DNA of 20,436 nucleotides. It comes from a virus. The notes below the pieces were generated by a model that worked only from the letters and a program-made list of their open reading frames with translations, made no database searches and had not been told where the DNA came from. Every line of letters begins with the position of its first letter. The first letter of the stretch is position 1. A program made the translations under genes and the position numbers. Location of the stretch: positions 1 to 20,436 of the IMG/VR virus record IMGVR_UViG_3300010153_000161; one strand, 5' to 3'. Below are positions 1-5,986 of this stretch, in pieces.

Positions 1-269
1 CTACGTCCACGACGCTGACGAGAAGCTTCGATTTTTTCTTCGATTTTTTCTTCTTTCACTTCTTCAGTTACTTCTATTTCGCCTTCACTTGCTTCAATTA
101 AGTCCATTGCCATTTGATGCACAGCTTCAGCTTGTTCAGCAGATAACCCCATCTCTACTAACAGATTTACAAAAACTTCGTGGGAGTCTGGGGTAGACTC
201 CTCTACTTCTGTGGTTTCTTCGACTTTCGTTTCTTCCACAATTTCTTCTTCAAATTTATACTTACTCAT
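1..269 (-). CDS. Acidic scaffold-like protein, N-terminal part (cut by window edge)
   Basis: An ATG at 269 opens a frame that runs off the left edge after 89 codons, so the 3' end is not seen. The visible part is dominated by Glu (runs such as FEEEIVEETKVEETTEVEE) and by KIEEKIEA-type helical segments, with a short helical stretch in the middle (VFVNLLVEMGLSAEQAEAV) and a basic patch SRQRRGR at the edge. Such Glu-rich helical proteins downstream of a prohead protease are often capsid scaffolds, with the major capsid gene next. That role is inferred from composition and position only. It follows the 86-aa gene after a 36-nt gap. Confidence 0.6.
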   Translation of the reverse strand, partial: MSKYKFEEEIVEETKVEETTEVEESTPDSHEVFVNLLVEMGLSAEQAEAVHQMAMDLIEASEGEIEVTEEVKEEKIEEKIEASRQRRGR

Positions 270-305
270 ACTTATATATATAAAGGCGTTTATTTGCCTG
301 TTTTT

Positions 306-566
306 TTAATAGCCATATTCGGCTTCGTCAATAATTTCTAAAAATAATTCTATGTCTATATTCCTTATAGTTTCTGGGGCGTATCTCTGGAATAAAAGGC
401 GTGTCCTTTCATAATCTTCGTCGTATACAGCGTCTTCTATTTGACCTATAACAGCTAAGAATCTAGTATCGTACTCATAGTCAAATGCAAACTCTTCTAG
501 CATAACTATTAACTCCTGTTGTGCTGAGTTAGTCCATACGTCCCATATTCTTCTAATTAAACTCAT
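306..566 (-). CDS. Small acidic alpha-helical protein (86 aa), unknown
   Basis: Starts at ATG 566, which overlaps the stop of the upstream gene as TAATG, so the two are probably translationally coupled. The protein has 20 Asp/Glu against 7 Arg and no Lys, and its hydrophobic spacing suggests an all-helical fold. I do not recognise a family. It is the last of three consecutive very acidic proteins after the ArdA-like gene and may belong with them as a DNA-mimic or capsid-internal protein, but that is inference. A faint resemblance in helix layout to the 91-aa protein at 1531-1806 (DA..D.D...TR/HRLL) is too weak to call homology. Confidence 0.72.
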   Translation of the reverse strand: MSLIRRIWDVWTNSAQQELIVMLEEFAFDYEYDTRFLAVIGQIEDAVYDEDYERTRLLFQRYAPETIRNIDIELFLEIIDEAEYGY

Positions 567-814
567 TAGTAGTCGTAAATTTCTCCTCCGTATTCGTCTG
601 ACAACTCTTCTATCATTTCAAATACTTCGTCTTCTAAATAAATGTCACCTGTATACTCTATCACAACATACCTTCTGTAGTCTCCTGCGTCGGCATCTAC
701 GTAGCCCCCATCGTCAAGAGAAAAATCGTCCTCTGTCCCTTTTGGCAGTTGGTTCTCTTCGTAAAAAAAGGCTTCTGCTTCTGCGTAGGATACTCCGTAT
801 AGTTCTACTATCAT
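566..814 (-). CDS. Very acidic small protein (82 aa), possible DNA mimic
   Basis: I place the start at ATG 814, 10 nt after the stop of the ArdA-like gene and behind an A-rich leader (TAATAAAAAGAAT). A longer frame exists from a TTG at 859, but it would overlap the ArdA-like gene by 35 nt. With the chosen start the protein has 25 Asp/Glu and 3 Lys/Arg in 82 residues, the most acidic product in the window. The C-terminal half looks like beta strand (RRYVVIEYTGDIYLED) followed by a helix (EVFEMIEELSDEYGG). No family is recognised. Its charge and its place next to ArdA make a DNA-mimic role plausible but unproven. Confidence 0.7.
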   Translation of the reverse strand: MIVELYGVSYAEAEAFFYEENQLPKGTEDDFSLDDGGYVDADAGDYRRYVVIEYTGDIYLEDEVFEMIEELSDEYGGEIYDY

Positions 815-824
815 ATTCTTTTTA

Positions 825-1529
825 TTAGTAAGGTCTAAAAATGTGACCGTCAATTTCAAGGTAGCCTTCAGCTTCTAAAGTACGCTCTAGCTTTTGATAG
901 TCAAAATAAGTTTCTAAAGTCTCTTGACCTAATTCTTTTAAGTCTCCAATACTTTCAATATACCATTCTGCAAAATCTTCGTCACTCATATCCATCATAT
1001 CTTCTGCTTCAGAAACAGAGTAGCCATATTCTTCTACAAACATCTCTACGCTATAATCCCATTGTAATTCTCTACCAAAACTTCCATAATCAAAATACCA
1101 TTCGTAATGGTCTGGGTTAAGCATTTTTTCTTCTACTATATGATACGCTAAGTTTCTCATACTTGGGTAATCGTATTTACCTTCATAAGAGTTTTCAATT
1201 ACGTCTTTAAGTTGCTCTACATCCCAACCATATTTCATAAGCTCTACTAGAACGTCACTAGGAATACCATACTCTCCTGAAATATCAAAAAAGTCGTTCC
1301 AAGCCTCCCATACGTCTTCTTTTAAAAAGATACCGTAAGCTGAAGACTCATCAATATAGTCATAGTCTACAATCTCATAGTCAGCAAAATTAAGCTCGTC
1401 TAGCTCCTCTTGAAACTCGTCTGCCCAATCTCTATAAGAACGAGCTATCAACGGTCTTTTCATTACGTCAACGCTGTCCCCATTCATAAGGTATACTCTA
1501 TACCAAATAATTACGTCATCTTTTTTCAT
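825..1529 (-). CDS. ardA: ArdA-family antirestriction protein (DNA mimic)
   Basis: The 234-aa protein is strongly acidic and follows the ArdA layout I know from Tn916 Orf18. There is an N-terminal segment with ADYEIVDYDYIDE (compare EEYAIHDYELP), then a helical middle (EAWNDFFDISGEYGIPSDVLVELM). A segment NLAYHIVEE matches the ArdA 'YDVARYYIEE' region. Two copies of an aromatic-acidic motif, WYFDYGSFGRELQ and TYFDYQKLERTLEAEGYLE, end in GHIFRPY, matching ArdA's 'NYIDYQAYGRDL...NHGIFEIVY'. ArdA proteins are elongated dimers that mimic about 40 bp of bent DNA and occupy type I restriction enzymes. At 234 aa it is longer than the usual 165-185, mainly by an insert between the two motifs. The position in the structural operon is unusual. 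ATG 1529 lies 1 nt after the upstream stop. Confidence 0.82.
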   Translation of the reverse strand: MKKDDVIIWYRVYLMNGDSVDVMKRPLIARSYRDWADEFQEELDELNFADYEIVDYDYIDESSAYGIFLKEDVWEAWNDFFDISGEYGIPSDVLVELMKYGWDVEQLKDVIENSYEGKYDYPSMRNLAYHIVEEKMLNPDHYEWYFDYGSFGRELQWDYSVEMFVEEYGYSVSEAEDMMDMSDEDFAEWYIESIGDLKELGQETLETYFDYQKLERTLEAEGYLEIDGHIFRPY

Positions 1530-1530
1530 T

Positions 1531-1806
1531 TTAATTGTATAATTCTAAGTTATAGACTTCGTGAATAAGAGCGTCTATTAAATCTGTTTCAAATCCTAAT
1601 CTATATTGACTGTCTGCTGTATCGTGAGCCATTTCTAAAAGCCTGTGCGTCGCATCTGTATCACCATCGGCTAAAGCGTCTGAAGCTTCAAATAATAAAT
1701 CTAAAAGCTTTCCAGTAGCTCCTATCTCTTCTAAAGCTATATCCATAATTACTATGGGTAACTCCCAAGTTCTTAGGTAATCTTGTACTATTCTTTCAGC
1801 ACTCAT
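1531..1806 (-). CDS. Small acidic helical protein (91 aa), family A copy 1
   Basis: ATG 1806 follows the upstream stop by 1 nt (TAATATG). The product has 20 Asp/Glu and 5 Lys/Arg and looks entirely alpha-helical. It shares a motif SQYRLG-x4-LID with the 91-aa protein at 3418-3693 (SQHQLG-x5-LID). Both follow a gene whose product begins MxYKxNR, so the two gene pairs look like diverged copies of one module. Function is unknown. It sits immediately before the ArdA-like gene in transcription order, so it may be part of the same antirestriction set. Confidence 0.75.
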   Translation of the reverse strand: MSAERIVQDYLRTWELPIVIMDIALEEIGATGKLLDLLFEASDALADGDTDATHRLLEMAHDTADSQYRLGFETDLIDALIHEVYNLELYN

Positions 1807-1807
1807 A

Positions 1808-2071
1808 TTAATATCTTATTACAACTTCCCATTGGTGTTCACCTCCTGCGTCATCGTAGTAAATATCGTCCTGCATACTCATACCGCTTCTAATTGACTC
1901 TTCAATAAAGTCAGGGTCTAAGTCTAAAGGAGCAAATACCCACATTGATAACGAGCCGTATTTTGGGTTATCTCTAATAACTGTTATCTCATCGTCGAGC
2001 CTTCTTATTGCCCACGCGAACTCTCCTGCCTCGTCAAATAAATCTTGGTCTCTGTTTAATTTATATCTCAT
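1808..2071 (-). CDS. Small acidic protein (87 aa), family B copy 1
   Basis: ATG 2071 follows the protease stop by 1 nt. The protein begins MRYKLNRDQDLFDEA, which resembles MDYKFNRNMDEAID at the start of the 80-aa protein at 3706-3948. The rest is a predicted mixed alpha/beta fold ending in a strand (HQWEVVIRY), as in the other copy (SFVLTIFPF). Composition is Asp-rich. It opens the block B-A-ArdA after the protease, parallel to the block B-A-78aa before the protease. I do not recognise a named family. Confidence 0.74.
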   Translation of the reverse strand: MRYKLNRDQDLFDEAGEFAWAIRRLDDEITVIRDNPKYGSLSMWVFAPLDLDPDFIEESIRSGMSMQDDIYYDDAGGEHQWEVVIRY

Positions 2072-2072
2072 T

Positions 2073-3155
2073 TTAACTTCCGTATTTAGCTTTTATTGAA
2101 CCGCAAATCTTTTCTGCTGTTTCTTTGTTTCCGTAGCGTTTCATCTGGTCAGCTATGCACTCGTCCCACGGGTAAGAAGCTAATTCAATATACTCTTCTT
2201 CTAGGTTGTTGAAGTTTTCGTAACTACCAAACATTCTTTTAAACCTTCCTTTAAGTAAGGCTTTGTAATACTTGACCTTTAATTGGTCTAATTCTACTTT
2301 TTCCATTTCTACTTCTTCTGTCTCTTCAATTTTCTTTTCTATCTCTTCCACCTCTCCATCGTACTCTATTAATACACCTTCAAAAACCTCTAGCTCTACA
2401 CCCCCTTCTGTTTTATATTTTCCGTTATCTAGTTCTATAGGTAAACCTTCTTCGTCTAAAGTAAATACCTTTGCGCCTGCTTCTAAGGCTTCACCTTCAG
2501 TTGCAATTACCTTGCCGTTGTCTAAGCTCACTTCTGCGTAGAACTTGCGCTTAAAGAACCCCCAGAGCTTTTTAACTACGTTAGACATACTTGAGCGTTT
2601 CACCTTAGTAGACATTTCTTGAACCGAGTCTACAAAAAATCCTTCAATAGAAAATCCACGTATTTCACCTTCTTTTACTTGCTCCCACATCTCATCGTTT
2701 CCTACGTGTACACGTACCATCCAAGTACCTTCTGGAACGCTTAAACCGTAGTGCTTAGACTTATCCATATCTGGGTCTTCTACTATCCACGACTCGACTA
2801 CGCTTACACCATCTACTTTTTCTTGGTGTTCAAACGTGTGTTCGTTGGTACGGTTAGATTTTAAGAATAACTCAGAAGCTAGTTTTACTGTGTCTTGAGA
2901 AAAGTATACGTCATACTCTTCGTCATTCATCTCGTCGTAACGTGGTATGTTCTTATCTGGAATAAGAGCTGCCCCTATTAGTGTGCGCTTGTCCTCGTCT
3001 ATAGCTGCTAGACTTAAAGCCTTTTGCTTCTTGTCTTTAGAGAAAAAGATAAAGTTCTCCTCTATTGCAGGAAACTTCACAAGGCTAATAGCCTCGACTC
3101 CAAAAGCGTCTTGGTCTTCTTCTATAAGTAGTTCTACTAATTTTCTGTTAGCCAT
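2073..3155 (-). CDS. xkdF-like: XkdF-type prohead protease with C-terminal extension
   Basis: 360 aa. Residues 1-180 match the phage serine protease XkdF/Peptidase_S78_2 pattern as I know it: EAISLVKFPAIEENF at 21-35, GAALIPDK at 61-68, a His-containing segment NEHTFEH at 104-110, VESWIVEDPD at 120-129, PEGTWMVRVHV at 141-151 and EIRGFSIEGFF at 164-174. S169 and H106 or H110 are the likely catalytic residues. Residues 204-270 carry a strand-rich repeat (LDNGKVIATEGE and LDNGKYKTEGGVELEV). A Glu-rich linker at 270-290 follows, then a C-terminal cysteine-containing domain (YPWDECIADQMKRYG..ETAEKICGSI). The enzyme would cleave scaffold and head proteins during capsid maturation. The start ATG 3155 has the repeated leader found before three neighbouring genes, here 2 nt shorter. 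Confidence 0.85.
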   Translation of the reverse strand: MANRKLVELLIEEDQDAFGVEAISLVKFPAIEENFIFFSKDKKQKALSLAAIDEDKRTLIGAALIPDKNIPRYDEMNDEEYDVYFSQDTVKLASELFLKSNRTNEHTFEHQEKVDGVSVVESWIVEDPDMDKSKHYGLSVPEGTWMVRVHVGNDEMWEQVKEGEIRGFSIEGFFVDSVQEMSTKVKRSSMSNVVKKLWGFFKRKFYAEVSLDNGKVIATEGEALEAGAKVFTLDEEGLPIELDNGKYKTEGGVELEVFEGVLIEYDGEVEEIEKKIEETEEVEMEKVELDQLKVKYYKALLKGRFKRMFGSYENFNNLEEEYIELASYPWDECIADQMKRYGNKETAEKICGSIKAKYGS

Positions 3156-3165
3156 TTAAGTTGTT

Positions 3166-3402
3166 TTAGTATTCTCTATTAGGGTAAACTTCCCAAATTG
3201 GGTCAGAGTTATTTGGAAACTCTTGCTCACATACAAAAATTCGGTAACCATTTATACCTCCTTGTGGGTCTTCAAAACTAATAAAAACGCTATTGATATA
3301 TTGAACCGAATCGTCATAACCAACATCATATAGAGTTTCTTCTATATCTCGCCTGTTAGTTATTAGCTCGTAGTCGTTTCCTAAATCTCTTACTGTGTCC
3401 AT
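3166..3402 (-). CDS. Small acidic protein (78 aa), unknown
   Basis: ATG 3402 is preceded by the repeated 18-nt leader. The sequence suggests a short alpha/beta fold: a helix (RRDIEETLYDVGY), then strands (YINSVFISFEDP and GYRIFVCEQEF) and a C-terminal WEVYPNREY. It is acidic with one Cys. No family is recognised. It is third in the block B-A-78aa just before the protease, the position taken by ArdA in the second block, but I see no ArdA similarity. Confidence 0.73.
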   Translation of the reverse strand: MDTVRDLGNDYELITNRRDIEETLYDVGYDDSVQYINSVFISFEDPQGGINGYRIFVCEQEFPNNSDPIWEVYPNREY

Positions 3403-3417
3403 CTTTAAGTTGTTTTA

Positions 3418-3693
3418 TTAAAAAGCCATATATACATCGTGACCGTTAGAGTAGTTCGCATCTACTATGTCTAACAAGTCATCAGTAATATCATTTCGCC
3501 AATCTATCAAAGTTTGAGGCATATGTCCAAGTTGGTGTTGGGAGCGTAAAATTTGTTCTAAGCTATCTAAATAATCATTTACCCTAAAACCCTCACTCTC
3601 TAAAAATAAACCAAGCATAATTCGTGCTTCGTTATGATTATTAATGTCCGTTAATTGCTCTATTTCAGCTATAACATATCTAGGAAATTCCAT
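3418..3693 (-). CDS. Small acidic helical protein (91 aa), family A copy 2
   Basis: ATG 3693 follows the repeated leader, whose TAA is the stop of the preceding gene. The product is all-helical by pattern (ARIMLGLFLESEGF and DYLDSLEQILRSQ) and has the motif SQHQLG-x5-LID shared with the equally long protein at 1531-1806. Length, motif and position after a MxYKxNR gene support common descent, although overall identity by eye is low. Function is unknown. Confidence 0.74.
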   Translation of the reverse strand: MEFPRYVIAEIEQLTDINNHNEARIMLGLFLESEGFRVNDYLDSLEQILRSQHQLGHMPQTLIDWRNDITDDLLDIVDANYSNGHDVYMAF

Positions 3694-3705
3694 CTTTAAG
3701 TTGTT

Positions 3706-3948
3706 TTAGAAGGGGAAAATAGTAAGAACGAAACTAGACTCGTCAAACCCTAAATCAAAGTTTATGTTATACAGTTGTTCTTGTAGGTCTTTGATACCTC
3801 TTAGTCGTGGGTTTCCTTGTGTAATTTCCCACGACATAAAGTCATCGTCACCAAACTGTAGTTCCACTAAATTAAGTCCGTAATTGTCTTCCCAATCGTA
3901 AACAATATCTATAGCTTCGTCCATATTTCTATTAAATTTGTAATCCAT
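3706..3948 (-). CDS. Small acidic protein (80 aa), family B copy 2
   Basis: ATG 3948 has the full repeated leader, here separated from the tape-measure stop by about 20 nt. The protein begins MDYKFNRNMDEAID, like the 87-aa protein at 1808-2071, and ends in a hydrophobic strand SSFVLTIFPF. It has several Asp-rich turns (FGDDDF). It is the first gene of the acidic cluster after the tail genes. No function can be assigned. Confidence 0.74.
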   Translation of the reverse strand: MDYKFNRNMDEAIDIVYDWEDNYGLNLVELQFGDDDFMSWEITQGNPRLRGIKDLQEQLYNINFDLGFDESSFVLTIFPF

Positions 3949-3984
3949 CTTTAAGTTGTTTTATACTATTCTATATAAGGTCGT

Positions 3985-5829
3985 TTATCCACCTCCTAAT
4001 GCTGTTTGATTATAAAGTTGATTCGCCTGTAAGTTAGCACCTTCTAGGTCACTTTGCACCACAAAAGACTTACCAACTGATTCTGTCCTTGAAACTTGTT
4101 CTGGCACTAAAGCTGCTGTCGGAGCTACACCACCACCACCACGACCAAAACCTCCTCCACTTGCTCCTGCTTCTTCTAGTAATTGTTTTACTCCTACAAA
4201 TGCAGTAACTATAGAAGCTACCGCCACAATAATATTAGCAACTAAAGAATAAGGGTCGCCTGAAGATTGTGAAGCAGCTCGTATAGCGTTAGCAGTTGAT
4301 ACAGCCTGAGCTAATAAAACATCCGCTATTGCAAAGGCTTTAGCTTGTTCAGCGTTTTCTCCTGCTAATTCTTCCATAGCTCCAAATAGCTGTCTGGTAG
4401 ATGAGACTAACAACTTCTGTCCTGCTTGTTTTATCCTAATCTCTTCGTCTGTCTCTTCTTGAGACTTATCTAGTCTTTCTTGTGCAAATTTGTCTGTTAT
4501 AATATCTAAGTCTTGTAAATACTCTTCCTGAACTTGTAGCAATAAAGCTACATTACCCTTTGCCATTTCTAAACGGTCATTGTATCTACTCTCTGCGTTT
4601 GCTCTTTCTCTCTCTTCATCACTTAAAGAGCTTAAATATAACTCTTCTTGTAAAGCTTCGTTGTCTGCTATCCTTTCTGCTTCGTTTCTTAGCTTTTCTG
4701 CTTCTTCTTCATCTGTAAATCTTTTACGTAATTTCCGTAAATCATTTTGATAATCTTCTTCTATTAACAGAAGTTGTGCTGCTGTAGCTCCTGCGTCCTC
4801 CGCTTTTTTCTTCTGCTCCTCCATACGAAGCTCTAAGACTTTCTCCTCTCTTAGCTGTTCACTTTCTATAGAGTTAAGTAATATCTCTTCATTAAGTTTC
4901 TTTTCTAAGTCAGCTAAATATTTAGCGTTAGCTTCTTCCTGTCGTAAGCTTTCAGCTTTTAACCTAGCAGCTTCTTTTTCTGCGTCTGCTCTGTCAGTAA
5001 TTAATTGATTTGCTTCTCCTATTCGCTTGTTATATTCTACAGTTTGAAAAGTAAGAGTCTCTGCTCTTATAGCTGCTTGCTCCTCCGCTTTTGCAACATC
5101 ATTAGCTAATCGTGTAGCTGTCTCTTTTTTTGATTCAAACCAGAGTGCCTCCCCTTTCTGTTGTGCTGCTCTTGCCTGTGTAACCTTTTCTAAAGCTGCT
5201 TCATTTTCTATTTGAGCAGTTTGAAATCTTATCGTAGCTTGTACTCCTACTCTGGCTTGCTCTCTTTGTGTTTCTAAATCCGCTTCCGTGTCTATTAACC
5301 CATTTAGACTTTCATTTAGCTTTTCTATAGCTACAGCTCTTTGTTGTTCACTTGCGTACTCATCGTCTAATACAGATAAATAAGCCTCCTGTTGTGCTAT
5401 TAAACTATTGGTTATCTCTTGTCTTTGCTCATTACTACGTTTAGTTATCTCAGCATTTCTTTTGTCTGCTGCTGAAGAAATACCTATAGCTTCAGATAGC
5501 TTGTCCCAATTTTCTATCAGTTGCTCTACAGCTATAATAGCAAGTCCTATTCCTACACTTGCCCAAGCTGCTTTTAACACTTTAAATGATTTTGATAGCC
5601 TACCTACAGACCTTGACGTAGAACGAAAAGACCTGACCGTTCTTTGCATCCCTCTGGGTAAAAGAGTAGAAAATAAATCACCTAATCCACTCCAGTCTTT
5701 TTTTAATGATTTAGAAGACTTAGCATTTCTTTGAGTAAAGTTGTCTATGTTCTTTTGAGCAGAAGCTAACCCCACCGAGGTTTCGTCTTCTATTATAATT
5801 CCCATTCCTATGTAACCTTTACTTGCCAT
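3985..5829 (-). CDS. Tail tape-measure protein (614 aa)
   Basis: Residues 1-100 are basic with RSFRSTSRSVGRLSKSF. A hydrophobic helix follows (ASVGIGLAIIAVEQLI). Residues 130-450 are a long charged coiled coil rich in E, K, R, Q and A. A second hydrophobic segment lies near 535-555 (SLVANIIVAVASIVTAFVGV). The tail is Gly-rich (GGGFGRGGGG) and ends with SFVVQSDLEGANLQANQLYN. This order (basic start, hydrophobic patches, coiled coil, Gly-rich end) is typical of tape-measure proteins, which set tail length and sit inside the tail tube. At 1.5 angstrom per residue it would predict a tail of about 90 nm. The start ATG 5829 overlaps the 55-aa gene by 11 nt. Confidence 0.82.
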   Translation of the reverse strand: MASKGYIGMGIIIEDETSVGLASAQKNIDNFTQRNAKSSKSLKKDWSGLGDLFSTLLPRGMQRTVRSFRSTSRSVGRLSKSFKVLKAAWASVGIGLAIIAVEQLIENWDKLSEAIGISSAADKRNAEITKRSNEQRQEITNSLIAQQEAYLSVLDDEYASEQQRAVAIEKLNESLNGLIDTEADLETQREQARVGVQATIRFQTAQIENEAALEKVTQARAAQQKGEALWFESKKETATRLANDVAKAEEQAAIRAETLTFQTVEYNKRIGEANQLITDRADAEKEAARLKAESLRQEEANAKYLADLEKKLNEEILLNSIESEQLREEKVLELRMEEQKKKAEDAGATAAQLLLIEEDYQNDLRKLRKRFTDEEEAEKLRNEAERIADNEALQEELYLSSLSDEERERANAESRYNDRLEMAKGNVALLLQVQEEYLQDLDIITDKFAQERLDKSQEETDEEIRIKQAGQKLLVSSTRQLFGAMEELAGENAEQAKAFAIADVLLAQAVSTANAIRAASQSSGDPYSLVANIIVAVASIVTAFVGVKQLLEEAGASGGGFGRGGGGVAPTAALVPEQVSRTESVGKSFVVQSDLEGANLQANQLYNQTALGGG

Positions 5830-5986
5830 TGTCTTTAATTAACATTAATTTTTCAAACACACTCGTATCTAAATCATACCTTCCATATATTACTTTATAC
5901 AAAGGGTTTCCTTTATATATATAAGATTGTGCAAATCGTACAGAGTGAGGTATACTATATCCTACTGCGTTTATCCAATGTTCCAT
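5819..5986 (-). CDS. Short unannotated gene (55 aa) before the tape measure
   Basis: The apparent 156-nt gap holds a complete frame: ATG 5986 overlaps the stop of the 1012-aa gene as TAATG, and the TAA at 5819-5821 overlaps the tape-measure start by 11 nt. The product starts MEHWINAVGYSIPHSVRF, contains YKGNPLYKVIYGRYDLDTS and ends KLMLIKDNGK. It is not hydrophobic enough to be a membrane protein. Overlaps at both ends are strong evidence for a real coupled gene. Function is unknown; a tail-tip or tape-measure-related role is suggested only by position. Confidence 0.78.
   Translation of the reverse strand: MEHWINAVGYSIPHSVRFAQSYIYKGNPLYKVIYGRYDLDTSVFEKLMLIKDNGK

Larger units (their letters stand above)
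3153..3963 (-). repeat. Four copies of an 18-nt translation leader (TAAAACAACTTAAAGATG)
   Basis: On the minus strand the same block stands directly before four consecutive genes: 3946-3963, 3691-3708 and 3400-3417 (all identical, 18 nt including the ATG) and 3153-3168 (two bases shorter). At 3691-3708 and 3153-3168 the first TAA of the block is the stop codon of the previous gene. The block is A-rich without a GGAGG, as expected for Bacteroidetes starts. It is probably both the ribosome loading site and a trace of how the small genes were duplicated. Confidence 0.9.

Noticed and set aside
270-305. Hairpin AGGC-8 nt-GCCT near T/A runs before the left-edge gene as a terminator
   Set aside because: Only a 4-bp stem with a large loop, and no T tract on the transcript side; too weak to call.
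566-859. TTG start at 859 for the acidic protein
   Set aside because: It would overlap ardA by 35 nt, while ATG 814 has an A-rich leader and normal spacing.
2272-2541. Plus-strand frame of 89 aa
   Set aside because: Ser/Thr/Pro-rich shadow of the prohead protease gene; no leader or promoter. The plus-strand frame at 2947-3159 is likewise a shadow.
5408-5734. Plus-strand frame of 108 aa inside the tape measure
   Set aside because: Opposite-strand shadow of a strongly supported coding region, with no promoter or A-rich leader.
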